DNA from: Symbiodinium natans
Taxonomy: Eukaryota > Sar > Dinophyceae > Suessiales > Symbiodiniaceae
Reading direction: 5' to 3'
Assembly: GCA_905221605.1 (NCBI GenBank)
Contig: CAJNDS010000339.1
Span: 97,337-161,336 of the forward strand
DNA length: 64,000 bases
Positions 41,401-50,412 of this stretch are shown piece by piece. The stretch's first letter is position 1. Every line of letters begins with the position of its first letter. A program made the position numbers and the translations under genes. The notes under the pieces were generated by a model. That model saw nothing but the letters and a program-made list of their open reading frames with translations, was not told where the DNA came from and searched no databases.

Positions 41401-44400
41401 CGCCAGCCGTATAAGGACCGCAGAGCAACGTTTGAAATGGCATCACGCACGCGGTGCAGATCTTTGCGCACCTCATCCTGCGAAGACTGCACAGCTTGCA
41501 GCACGGTTGTGAAGCCAATGTCGAACTGCCTGTCTCCGATGCTCTTGCCTGGGTTGTCCAGTAAACTGGGGGAAGTTCAAGGTTAACCTTTGGGCTTTTT
41601 GGGGGATTAGAATACCCCAAAGAGGTTAAAGGTTGCCGACTCTACTACCAAGTTGCCCAGATCTGTGACCTTCGATTCGAGGTGCTGGACCAGCGAAGCA
41701 CACTCGGCATGGCATGTCTGGCTTTGTATTGCGTGCAGCACCTTGCCCAAGTCCACGCTGTGTTTGGCATTTACCTGGGGGGGTCTGAATTAGGGGTCCC
41801 TTATTGGGGCCCTTATGATACTTTAATGGAATCCTACTATTTGGTTGTTTTTGTTTGTTATAAGGGGTCCCTTATTTTCGTCAAATTCCCGCCTCGTGAA
41901 TTGCCGCCAATGCTGTTTCGACTGACAGCTGCTTGTCTTTGATATCTGCCAGCACTGCAGAGCTATAGGTGTCAGACCTTTCCTGACAGATGGCGACCAG
42001 AGCTTGCTGATTGGCTTGCATGACGCCGAGGAGAGCAGAATGGTGATCGCTAGATTTCGACTCGATGCTCGACTGTGCACTTTGAATGAGATCAAGAACA
42101 GGCTTCCTGTCATCGTGAAGAACCCTCAGCGTGGTTTTTACTTCTGTAACAGCTTTCAAGAGCTCCGAAACGTCTACGCCAACCTTTGGAAGGATCACGT
42201 TCAACTTGGTCTCAATCTCAACCAGTCGAACGTCATGTTCGCTCTTCTGATCACGAATGGCGCGCAGCACCTCTGGCCAAGCCGACTCAGACCTGGCCAG
42301 GACAAGGGCTGTCAGAGCGGCGCTGATCTCTGCTAATGCTTTGGGAACGTCATGGCCCCGCATCGCATCGCAAGTGGCTTGTGCCTTTCGGTCCAGAACT
42401 TCGATGACTGTGGCACGCACCTCCGCCACGATCCTGGGAGCATCAATAGCCGATTTCACCTCCTCTGGGTCAATGCCAGGCTTCATGTCCTGCGAGAAAG
42501 CTGTCCGCACGGCCGAAATCTCCCCGAAGATTCTGGCCAGCATGGCCTTCATCTCTGTCAGCGTCGACACGCATTTCTTCTCAAGCGCGTCTTCGACCAC
42601 GCCTGACAACTCCATGCTGCGCTTCTTGTCCTCGACGAAAGACGTCTGCATAGCCCTGACCTCACCCAAGATAACGTGAATGGCCCTCAACTCCTCTGGC
42701 ATATCCACGCAGGGCTTCTTGTCATCTCGGATGGCAACTAACGTTTTCGTCATCTCCGCCAAAGTCGCCGCAATGGCGTCCACGCCATGCTTCTTCCTGT
42801 CTTCGAGGATGCCTGTGAGTGCGGCCTTCATCTCTGTCAGCGTCGACACGCATTTCTTCTCAAGCGCGTCTTCGACCACGCCTGACAACTCCATGCTGCG
42901 CTTCTTGTCCTCGACGAAAGACGTCTGCATAGCCCTGACCTCACCCAAGATAACGTGAATGGCCCTCAACTCCTCTGGCATATCCACGCAGGGCTTCTTG
43001 TCATCTCGGATGGCAACTAACGTTTTCATCATCTCCGCCAAAGTCGCCGCAATGACGACCACGCCATGCTTCCTGTCTTCGAGGATGCCGGTGAGTGTGG
43101 CCTTCATCTCTGTCAGCGCCGGCATACACTTCTTCTCGAGCGCCGAGTCAACTACATCTGACGAAAACATGCCAAGCTTTTTCTCATCTTGAGCAGTATT
43201 TAACATGCTCGTAGTCTCTTTGAAAGTCGTTGTGATGCGTTGTTCGCACTTTTCAGGAAGGACTTTCACCAACTCCAGAATGTCCACGACAAGCTTCCTG
43301 TCTTCGAGGATGCTGGTGAGTGTGGCCTTCATCTCTGTCAGCGTCGACACGCATTTCTTATCAAGCGCGTCTTCGACCACGCCTGACAACTCCATGCTGC
43401 GCTTCTTGTCCTCGACGAAAGACGTCTGCATAGCCCTGACCTCACCCAAGATAACGTGAATGGCCCTCAACTCCTCTGGCATATCCACGCAGGGCTTCTT
43501 GTCATCTCGGATGGCAACTAACGTTTTCGTCATCTCCGCCAAAGCCGCCGCAATGACGTCCACGCCATGCTTCCTGTCTTCGAGGATGCCGGTGAGTGTG
43601 GCCTTCATCTCTGTCAGCGTCGACACGCATTTCTTCTCAAGCGCGTCTTCGACCACGCCTGACAACTCCATGCTGCGCTTCTTGTCCTCGACGAAAGACG
43701 TCTGCATAGCCCTGACCTCACCCAAGATAACGTGAATGGCCCTCAACTCTGGCATATCCACGCAGGGCTTCTTGTCATCTCGGATGGCAACTAACGTTTT
43801 CATCATCTCCGCCAAAGTCGCCGCAATGACGACCACGCCATGCTTCCTGTCTTCGAGGATGCCGGTGAGTGTGGCCTTCATCTCTGTCAGCGTCGACACG
43901 CATTTCTTCTCAAGCGCGTCTTCGACCACGCCTGACAACTCCATGCTGCGCTTCTTGTCCTCGACGAAAGACGTCTGCATAGCCCTGACCTCATCCAAGA
44001 TAGCGTGAATGGCCTTCAGCTCCTCTGGCATATCCACGCCGGGCTTCTTGTCATCACGCACGGCAGCCCGTACCTCTGCGCATATTCTGGGTAGATCAAT
44101 GGCTTTCACCACCTCCGACAAGTCCAGCGTAGGCTTGTGGCCGTCAAATACAGTCTTCATTGTCTTCGTCGTTTCCCGAATCTCTGCTAGAACAGTTGGG
44201 ATGTCATGAGCGTGCTTTTCATCACGAAGTGCTTCCACCACCTCCAACATCGTTTCTACCTTCACGTGCAATGCGTCCACTTGAACCTGCAAAGGGTCGA
44301 TCCGTGTGTGCAACTCTGGCGGGCTGGAAAGGCCTGGCTCCACCGGGCCTGGGCCTGGGCCTGGGCCTGGGCCTGGGCCTGGGCCTGGGCCTGGGCCTGG

Positions 44401-47400
44401 GCCTGAGTCTGGCACCACCGGCAGCGCTGGCACCACTGGCATCGCTGGGCCTGGGTCCGGTGGGTCCGGGCCTGGGCCTGATGGGCCTGGCGGCACTGGA
44501 TGGAACTCCTGAATGGCCTTGATTATCGAGATTTCGGTCTTCCGCAGCATGTCTGCCATCATGTCTGCCATCACGCACTGCAATGTCTCCAAGCTGTAGT
44601 GGCAACGCCCACAGGTCGCCTTGCCCAGATCCTCCACGTCCGGACACTTCTCACTGCCAAGATGTCCAAATGGTGTCTGGAAGGTATCCTAGGATGACCT
44701 TTAAAACCCTGTTAAAAAATATTCCTGAGCATGATCCTCCTAATACCAATAAGGGAATAATGGGAAACATATCCCCAATCCTACCTAGTATCAATCTTCT
44801 GCCAGTTGTGGCGGCCACGATTGAGTTTGGACACATCCAAAGTGCGGAATTGCGCGAGTGAGCGGAACGTTGATGAACACCCCATGCTGTAGGGTGACGA
44901 CTTGGCCAAGCCTGCTGGAATGCTGGAATGGGACAAGTTCGGTAATTATTTGGGGCGGGGTTTCCGAAATTAAAGGGGTGGGGGTACCTTATTGGGAGTC
45001 CTTATTATCAGGGAATCCTTCTCTTTGGGGATCTAGATAAACTCCCATGTTGCGGGCTTGCCGAGGGCCGAGCTCTGGAATACAGTGTGGTAGGAGTAGA
45101 TGATCCCTGAAGCTAATGAAGTTCTAAAGCCTGGCATTTCCAAAATGAATCAAAACAAATCTGCTGAGGCCATGGCGCTTGTCACAAAACCCGAAGATTA
45201 GTTCTTGCTACTTTGCCCCCCCACTCGTCAAAAGGTTCTACCCAGGCCAAGAAACTTTCACGGATGGCATGCTTCGCTATGCCTTAGTTGTCCAGTACCT
45301 AGAAAAACTAAAGGTTAACCTCTGCTACAAGGGGGTTATATTACCCCAAAAAGGTTAAAAGGCTACCTACTCTACTACCCTAAACCCTATAAACCCTAAA
45401 CCCTAAACCCTAAACCCTAAACCCTAAACCCTAAACCCTAAACCCTAAACCCTAAACCCTAAACCCTAAACCCTAAACCCGAGTTAAAGGTCACATACTC
45501 TACTACTCCGAGATGCCTTCGGCGTGCTTGACGAGGCCTTCCTGGATCCCGTGCTTCAGCGGGTCGAGCTCATTGTACTTCGAGGCAGGGCCGAAGATCC
45601 GGAACTCTCCTGAAGTAGGGTTTAGGGTTTAGGGTTTAGGGTTTAGGGTTTAGGGTTTAGGGTTTAGGGTTTAGGGTTTAGGGTTTAGGGTTTAGGGCAA
45701 GTTTCAACAAAGTCCAAGAGAGCAGCTGTTGATGTGGAAATGCTGCTGCAAGTCTTAGGGCGTGGGGTTCACGATGTCAAGCTTGCAAGAAAGCTTGCGG
45801 AACCAGGGGAGCCCGCGTGAAGGCCATACCCGAGTGCAGAGCGGATGAAAGATCTACAAACAACCCCCACAACCCTGAATAAAAAATCGACCATAGAAAC
45901 CGCCCTAAACCCTAACCCCTGAAACATGACGATACCCCGACCAGCCCGAGCAATTTGACCTCGAAGCCATCGACGAAATAGTCAGAGATATCAAACCCCA
46001 ACCCCTAAACCCTAAATCCTTAACCCTAACGGGGGTTTCGGGTTGAGGGCTCAGGGAAAGCTTCATAGCCTCAACCCTATACTTCCTAGACTCTGAACAT
46101 TGAGTCCTAAACCCTAAACCCTAAACCCTAAACCCTAAACCCTAAACCCTAAACCCTAAACCCTAAACCCTAAACCCTAAACCCTAAACCCTTTTGAGAC
46201 TCGGATGCCTGGGCCTGCTGCAACTGCTCCAGGGTCCGGTGGTGGGCTGCTGCAGCCGTGATGAATCCTTCAGTCTTGAAGGCTCTCGCGCACGTAGGGT
46301 CTAGGGTTTAGCGTTTAGGGTTTGGGGTTTAGGGTTTAGGGTTTGGGGTTTAGGGTTTAGGGTTTGGGGTTTCGGGTTTGGGCTTAGGATTTATTAGGGT
46401 TTAGGGTTAGGGTAACGTTAAGGGGTACAAAGAGGGACCCCTGGAAGAGACCCTTAATCTTATTTCCCTATGTATATTTATGTAGAAATAGAAAACAAAC
46501 ATATAAATACACACCTAACACCTAACCCCTATATACCTGGAAAGTAGCCCCTAAATAACTCCCAAATGACGCCGAAACCTTATAAGTGTCCCTTAGTCAC
46601 ATGCGATGGGCTACAGCTTGCGTTTGTGCCTTCAACACCTTCAGCAACCCGGTGCCGATGCACATTGTACCTTTTGTGAGCTTCTTTGTCCCCTCAAGTG
46701 CCTAGAGGGTCCCTGTCAGGGACCTCAAGGGGGTTGTTCCTAAGGCATATCGGGAGTGCATACGGTATGCAAAGGGGGTTTTGTCGGGGAATAAGATCAA
46801 GGGTCGCTTCTAGGGGTGCCTCCTGATACCCCGTAATCCCCCTAGATGGAGGAGGCATTCCCTACTCAGAATTAGGGCCCTAAATGTACCCGTTAAGGGA
46901 GTATATAGGGTACCTCATTCCCAAAGAACCAGCCAGCCTAAGTCGAGAGTCTCCCGGGCACCATGCGCAGAGGCTGGCCTCTGTTTGCCGGAGGGCCGAG
47001 GCATCATGTCAGTCTGCGGAGCCTCACTGCCACGGCAGCCGCGGATGGCAAAGCGAGGGCGGCCCTAAACCCTAGCCCTAAACCCTAAACCCTAAACCCT
47101 AAACCCGAAACCCTAAACCCTATAAATTAATAAACCCTAAACCCTAAACTTACCCACCTGCAGCATGCTGCAGAGCCTGAATGAGCTGCGCAGGTTCTGG
47201 CTACAAGCTGCTCCAGCGTAGCATGCACTGGCAGGGCTCAGAAGAGCTCAGAAGGCCGACTGAGAGCGCCGGATGGCTGGTGGGCCAAGTACCGGCGATA
47301 CAGGGTTTAGTAATCTATAGGGTTTAGGGTTTAGGAATTTATAGGGTTTAGGGTTTAGGGTTTAGGGTTTAGGGTTTAGGGTTTAGGGCTAGAGTTTAGG

Positions 47401-47927
47401 GCCGCCTACGACAGCCTAGGCCTAAGCGCTCCAACCCGTCAGGCGGTTGCTGCAGCGCATGTGGTGGACTGCAGTGGCCAGCATAAATATCCTTCCCCCG
47501 GCCCTGGCAGCTGTATCTGCTGTCTAACTTGTTAAATCAACGTTACCCTTCACTTTCAAACTCTGACGGAGAACGTAAACACCCTAAACCCTAACCCCTA
47601 CACCCTAATGAAACCCTAAACCCTAACCCCCCCCCCCCCCTAAACACAGAGCTTGAAAGAGACTGCATGGCGGACACGCAGGTAGTCGCCGCTCGTCGCG
47701 AGCAGCTCACGTGAGCTGCCGCCCCCCAGCCAGCGCACCCTGTTGCCAGGGTTCAGGGTTTAGGGTTTAGGGTTTTGGGTTAGGGTTTAGGTTATTTTAG
47801 GTTTAGGGGTTTATAGGGTCTATAGGGTTTAGGGTCGGGTTTCAGAGGTTCAGGTCAGGTTTATTCGTAGTGGTTTTTAGAGTTTAGGATTTTAGGGTTT
47901 AGGGTTTAGAGTTTGGAGTTTTGGTTT

Positions 47928-47963
<36 letters not shown>

Positions 47964-48927
47964 GTTCGCGGTTTGCGTGCTTAGGGTTTGGGGGCTTGTC
48001 AGGGCTTCGGATTGTTTAGGGCTTAGGGTTCCGGGCTGAGGGTTTGGGGCTTGGGGTTTGACTGTTTCAGAGTAGCACCAAGTACAACACATACACACAT
48101 TTGGGGTTTGCATGTTGGTGCTCTTGGGGCTTTGTGTTGTTCTTGTGTATTACAGTTTAGGTAGGGTTCAGGGCAACTCCCCACGGCAACAGCATGGTGT
48201 CTCTGCCTCAACCAGGTCCTTGCAGATTGGAACTCTGCACCGTGTTCCTACAGCACTTCCCCCACGCCCCAGCTTGTGTTGGGGTGTAAGGTTCAAGGCT
48301 CAAAGGCCCCGTAATGATTTCCATAAGTCCACGGGGGTTTAATATGGGGCTGCGCAGGAGCTTTCGTCATAGGGGGTATACAGCCTATGCTGTCCGGAGC
48401 GCGCCCCAGAAAAATGGCTGGTGCGAAACCCTGCAGTAAGCGAACAGCTTACCCCTTGAAGTAGCCTAAACCCTAAACCTTAAACCCTAAACCATGCTAA
48501 GACCCTGAGCCCCACCTCGTCGGAGGGTAGTAGTGTGGGAGGCGCATGGCGCTGCGGACTTCCTCGGACGCCAGAAAAAAAACTGTCGCAACCCACCACC
48601 TACAAAGATAGAGCGAGGCCTAGGGAGGTCTGGGGTTTAGGGTTTAGGGTTCAGGGAACTCGTGCCGAGATGAAGGTAGATGAACTCGTAGCCGGATGGG
48701 GCCTTATTTTCAAAAACACAGAGAGGCCCGGAGACAGTCACCATCTTCAGAGCTAAACCCTAAACCCTAAACCCTAAACCCTAAACCCTAAACCCTAAAC
48801 CCTAAACCCTAAACCCTAAACCCTAAACCCTAAGCCCTAAACCCTAAACCCCAGAAATCTGGGGTGGCGGCTGTGCGGCCCTCGATGCCAATGGCCAGGA
48901 CCTCCACAAAATTGGCTGCCTCCAGCT
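35168..48927 (-). CDS. WD40-repeat protein, WDR68/DCAF7 (AN11/TTG1)-like, split gene
   Basis: Minus-strand exons at 48562-48516, 47739-47676, 38481-38425, 37084-37038, 36042-35996 and 35213-35168 join in matching phases. They encode MRLPHYYPPTR, VRWLGGG..ELLATSGDYLR, VWRADGELCRLLRHE, CIHWSTDG, SCDVYGICALWDVEM and KAFDLGQPLTDVAF. This order parallels PYPPTK-I-M-W, DLLATSGDYLRVW, SFDWN, TSS-D--C-IWDIE and H-KEVYDIAF of WDR68, a scaffold that binds kinases and E3 ligases. An upstream exon near 48927-48877 (NFVEVLAIGIEG) is likely; the rest of the N and C termini are not found. The joins 38481/37084/36042 are less sure (a GA donor is needed at 37038). The 9.2-kb intron 47675-38482 contains another gene on the same strand. 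Confidence 0.62.
35431..37022. repeat. WD40-gene intron DNA with telomere-type blocks
   Basis: CCCTAAA/CCCCAAA at 35790-35960, degenerate TTTAGGG-derived sequence at 36060-36470 (GGGTTTTAGGG, GGGCTTTAGGG), CCCAAAAC repeats at 36797-36845 and about 22 CCCTAAA units at 36850-37022. A perfect GTGTATACTG palindrome pair lies at 36694-36716. Confidence 0.8.
37200..38380. other. Intron DNA with telomere-type blocks and one family A element
   Basis: 37300-37720 is unique sequence with an 85-codon plus-strand frame that has no motif and is not supported as a gene. CCCTAAA blocks lie at 37970-38054 and 38283-38382. Confidence 0.5.
38146..38280. mobile_element. Introner-like inverted-repeat element, family A copy 1
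   Basis: Contains GTTTCCCGAAATTCGGGGC, ACCTTATTGAGGTCCTTA, GCTATTTGGGATCT and TCGTAAACC in the family order. Family consensus: GGGGTTTCCGAAATTAGGGG / ACCTTATTGGGGTCCTT / GAATCCTACTATTTGGGG / TTCGTAAACCCC. Confidence 0.6.
38500..38577 (+). repeat. TTTAGGG array
   Basis: About 11 perfect TTTAGGG units directly adjoining the family A element at 38572 and close to exon 38481-38425 of the WD40 gene. Confidence 0.9.
38572..38670. mobile_element. Introner-like element, family A copy 2
   Basis: Ends GGGGTTTACGAAACTAGGGG and CCCCTAGTTTCGGAAAC are inverted repeats. The interior has CCCCAAATAGTAGGATTCCC and GGACCCCAATAAGGTACC. Same family as the intron at 41892-41775. Confidence 0.7.
38951..39182. repeat. 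CCCTAAA and TTTAGGG blocks
   Basis: About 11 CCCTAAA units (38951-39029) and, after a 60-bp island, about 10 TTTAGGG units (39093-39182), facing in opposite directions. Confidence 0.88.
39745..39856 (-). CDS. Candidate exon, unknown protein
   Basis: Open minus frame reading GEEVKDLLQAIRKLAQHGRE then QLPVVIGTLK, amphipathic helix followed by a strand. Flanked by TTTAGGG-type sequence. Family not recognised; it lies inside the long WD40-gene intron, so it may belong to a different transcript. Confidence 0.35.
40611..40711. mobile_element. Inverted-repeat element, family C copy 1
   Basis: Ends CTACTTGTCCAATAACC and GGCTGTTGGAGAAGTAAG are imperfect inverted repeats. The core AAACTTTATGATTCCTACTA is shared exactly with the copy at 51819-51922. 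Confidence 0.65.
40713..41360. other. Unassigned sequence downstream of the coiled-coil gene
   Basis: Unique DNA between the family C element and the stop codon at 41361. A plus-strand island (about 40835-40905: NLELCIQGEVQAIDEVRYLG) resembles the end of a reverse-transcriptase domain but is too short to call. The remainder is probably 3' flanking DNA. Confidence 0.3.
41361..44885 (-). CDS. Long coiled-coil repeat protein with MGCSS N terminus (~1,064 aa, four exons)
   Basis: Exons 44885-44793, 44688-41893, 41774-41657 and 41548-41361 join in phase to 1,064 codons plus stop. The start MGCSSTFRS has the Gly2-Cys3 context of N-myristoylation plus palmitoylation, suggesting membrane attachment. 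Then come a Cys/His region (HLGSEKCPD...ATCGRCHYSL), helices, a Pro-rich linker with ~12 GP dipeptides near residues 110-140, and five near-identical 92-residue modules with one divergent one (SFVEDKKRSMELSGVVEDAL, CVSTLTEMKATLTGILEDRK, LVAIRDDKKPCVDMP). The C terminus is also coiled-coil-like (TTVLQAVQSSQDEVRKDLHR). Long helical repeats suggest a rod or scaffold; function unknown. It lies within the largest intron of the WD40 gene on the same strand. The start exon and its GA donor are the weakest parts. Confidence 0.72.
41549..41656 (-). mobile_element. Intron 2 of the coiled-coil gene = family B introner-like element
   Basis: 108-nt intron, GC donor (G|GCAACTT) and CCCAG|GCAAG acceptor, with a short direct repeat GGCAA spanning both junctions. 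It contains GTTGTCCAGTA, AAGGTTAACCT, TACCCCAAA, AGGTTAAA and ACTCTACTACC (plus sense) in the same order as the intergenic copy at 45289-45379. Confidence 0.7.
41775..41892 (-). mobile_element. Intron 1 of the coiled-coil gene = family A introner-like element
   Basis: 118-nt intron, GC donor (GAG|GCGGGA) and CCCCAG|GTAAAT acceptor. Its body carries the family A words CAAATAGTAGGATTCC, GGGCCCCAATAAGGGACC and AAGGGACCCC. Removing it joins AAIHE to VNAKHSVDLGK in phase 0. Confidence 0.72.
42540..44010 (-). repeat. Coding tandem repeat, ~276-bp unit
   Basis: Five nearly identical units of 273-279 bp (recognisable by GTCGACACGCATTTCTTCTC on the plus strand near 42559, 42838, 43340, 43616 and 43892) plus a divergent one near 43100-43330. 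Units differ by in-frame 3-bp indels (GAG/GAA and AAG codons), so the frame is kept. Near-identity at DNA level implies recent expansion or gene conversion. Plus-strand frames across it are antisense shadows. Confidence 0.92.
44689..44792 (-). other. First intron of the coiled-coil gene (GA-AG, 104 nt)
   Basis: GATAC occurs at both junctions (ATT|GATACTAGG and CCTAG|GATACC), so any splice within the repeat gives the same mRNA; as drawn it is a GA-AG intron. The intron is A/T-richer than the exons and contains CCCAATAAGG-like words. In-frame TAG just upstream of the acceptor rules out simple read-through. Confidence 0.5.
44951..45048. mobile_element. Introner-like element, family A copy 4
   Basis: GGGGTTTCCGAAATTAAAGG, GGTACCTTATTGGGAGTCCT and GGGAATCCTTCTCTTTGGGG match the family in order. 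It lies ~65 bp upstream of the coiled-coil gene's ATG and could be an intron in its 5' leader. Confidence 0.6.
45289..45508. mobile_element. Family B elements, copies 2 and 3, around a CCCTAAA array
   Basis: 45289-45379 matches intron 2 of the coiled-coil gene (GTTGTCCAGTA, AAAGGTTAACCT, TTACCCCAAAAAGGTTAAAA, ACTCTACTACCC). 45481-45508 (GTTAAAGGTCACATACTCTACTAC) is a fragment. About 14 CCCTAAA units lie between (45386-45480). Confidence 0.65.
45503..45609 (-). CDS. Candidate exon, unknown protein
   Basis: After a TTCAG acceptor the minus frame reads FRIFGPASKYNELDPLKHGI then QEGLVKHAEGIS. Protein-like composition, flanked by telomere-type repeats. Family not recognised. Confidence 0.4.
45606..46192. 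repeat. TTTAGGG and CCCTAAA blocks with candidate exon islands
   Basis: About 12 TTTAGGG units at 45616-45698 and about 13 CCCTAAA units at 46107-46192. The island 45992-45930 (minus: FDISDYFVDGFEVKLLGL) is exon-like and unassigned. Confidence 0.75.
46196..46290 (-). CDS. Candidate exon, unknown protein
   Basis: Minus frame reading AFKTEGFITAAAAHHRTLEQ then LQQAQASES, helical, beside a CCCTAAA array. Family not recognised. Confidence 0.35.
46291..47675. other. Intron or intergenic DNA with telomere-type repeats
   Basis: TTTAGGG/TTTGGGG at 46300-46400; unique sequence 46420-46930 with inverted GGGTAC/GTACCC-type segments and a TATATAGGG word also seen near 1983 and 37370; scraps of CCCTAAA at 47060-47145; TTTAGGG at 47340-47390. 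Islands 46940-47060, 47155-47230 and 47400-47530 are GC-rich and open on both strands, with no family signal. Confidence 0.4.
47755..48500. other. WD40-gene intron: TTTAGGG variants and a 35-nt poly-G tract
   Basis: TTTAGGG-like sequence at 47755-47910, an uninterrupted G-tract at about 47929-47962, then more degenerate repeat and unique sequence without a convincing exon. Confidence 0.55.
48755..48852 (-). repeat. CCCTAAA array
   Basis: About 14 CCCTAAA units, one CCCTAAG variant, between two exon-like islands of the WD40 gene. The island 48650-48735 (minus: APSGYEFIYLHLGT) may be an additional or alternative exon. Confidence 0.9.
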
Positions 48928-48940
48928 CGACTCAAGGCTC

Positions 48941-49084
48941 TACTTGGGGGTTCATGGTACTTATTAACCAATTATAACTGTACTTGTAACTGTACTTCTA
49001 AGCCCCTGAAGTGCCCTCATATGGTTATAAGTACAGCTATAAGTACAGTTATAATTGGTTAATAAGTAGCATGAACCTCCAAGC
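48941..49084. mobile_element. Palindromic MITE-like element, family D copy 2
   Basis: Nearly perfect palindrome: left arm with GGTTCATGGTACTTATTAAC and CAATTATAACTGTACTT, right arm their complement ending GCATGAACCTCCAAG. About 144 bp. Confidence 0.75.
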
Positions 49085-49203
49085 ACTTGGAGGTTCATGG
49101 GTTACTTCTAGGTAGGGTTATAGGTGTGGTAACTACTGTACAGATATACTTAACTTTCAGGGTAATTACAACCCGACTTATAACTACCATGAGGTTTCAA
49201 GAT
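49085..49203. mobile_element. Palindromic MITE-like element, family D copy 3
   Basis: Abuts copy 2 directly: CACTTGGAGGTTCATGGGTT at one end and ATAACTACCATGAGGTTTCA at the other. Two copies end to end suggest insertion of one at the edge of the other. Confidence 0.65.
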
Positions 49204-49257
49204 AGGGATTAGGGTTCTGTAGGGCTACATACATGGTGGCCACATAGCCCTACTCAT

Positions 49258-49540
49258 GTGTACCTTGTAGAGGTGCACTGGCTGCCATACCGCAAACTTT
49301 CGAGTGTACTGGTGCCACGATCACCGGGAGGATGCTATCATGCGTACGTAAATACAACATTACCTACAAGATATTGTGCATCTTATGTACAAGGGTCAGA
49401 TTTTCTATGGGGATCCACGAGAGAGCCATGCCTCTGTGCTGCTTAGTCTTCATACCTACTGCATGTCAGGCGCCTGCCTCCTCGAGAAATTGCTCACTTG
49501 CCCTCAACACAGGGTCATATAGATAAAGCCTCTTCTCTAT
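49258..49540 (+). pseudogene. Possible relic of a non-LTR retrotransposon RT C terminus
   Basis: One plus frame gives EVHWLPYRK and another, 70 bp on, gives YKILCILCTRVRFSMGIHE. LHWLP-x-R and YKI-x-L-x-YK are the usual neighbours at the end of CR1/Jockey-type RT domains. Here they are in different frames and separated, so it is a decayed fragment at best. 49541-49890 holds no other feature. Confidence 0.28.
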
Positions 49541-50340
49541 CGGCCCTAACATTCAACATCGTCGACTCAAATACAAAATATGACCCAAGTTCAATATTGG
49601 AGAGGGGGCCGGGCATTGTAGATTTGTTGCATGCGTGCCACCTGGTAGCCCAGTAACCATACTGGAACAAGGGTACGGCCCAGGAGTGTGTTAAGAGATT
49701 TTATTAATTAAGAAATCTGGACCTGGACCGGCCACACATTTTAAAATCCAGGGCCTCGCGGGCTCGCCCCAAAAAATTCCGCCGAGGAAGTATTAAGTAA
49801 CGTTCTCTGTCATATTTACCAAGAACCCAAGAAACTGCAAGCCTCAAACCCTCTAATCCCTTAAGCCCCGTAGTCTCAACCTAAAGCCTCTGGGAAGAGG
49901 CCCGGCACAAAAAGTCACCTTTTTTGAGGTGTTTCAGGCCGGAAAGGCCCAAAACAGGTGACTTTTTGTGCCGGGCTCTTGCGGGGAAGAGGGCCGGCAC
50001 AAAAAGTCACCTTTTTTGAGGTGTTTCAGGCCGGAAAGGCCCAAAAAAGGTGACTTTTTGTGCCGGGCTCTTGCCCTTTTTTGAGGTGTTTGAGGCCGGA
50101 AGGTGACTTTTTGTGCCGGGCTCATGCGGGGAAGAGGCCCGGCACAAAAAGTCACCTTTTTTGAGGTGCTTGGAGCCGGAAAGGCCCAAAAAAGGTGACT
50201 TTTTGTGCCGGGCTCTTGTGGGGATGCCGGGCTCTTGCGGGGAAGCCTTTAAGGGCTCAGGGCTCAGGGCTCAGGGCTCAGGGCTTAGGAACTGGTCCGG
50301 AAGAAGCACCTTTAGCTGCGGAGGGTAGAGTTTTTTAGGT

Positions 50341-50412
50341 TTCATTAGCCGAGTGGCATAAGGCGCAGCTCTTATAACCGAAAGGTTGCCAGTTCAAACC
50401 CCCCTCCGGCGC
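50341..50412 (+). ncRNA. tRNA-like segment (SINE-like, pol III boxes), copy 1
   Basis: TTAGCCGAGTGGCATAAGG matches a tRNA D-arm / A box; AGTTCAAACCC matches a B box about 40 nt on; CTTATAA resembles an anticodon loop (UAU). The acceptor and T stems do not pair, so it is not a functional tRNA. It sits inside the hairpin array. Confidence 0.5.

Noticed and set aside
42004-44209. Repeated plus-strand frames of 77-110 codons
   Set aside because: Antisense shadow of the 276-bp coding repeat of the coiled-coil gene.
50341-50412. Functional tRNA gene
   Set aside because: D-arm and B-box-like parts are present but the acceptor, anticodon and T stems do not pair; the duplicate at 51114 has the same defects.
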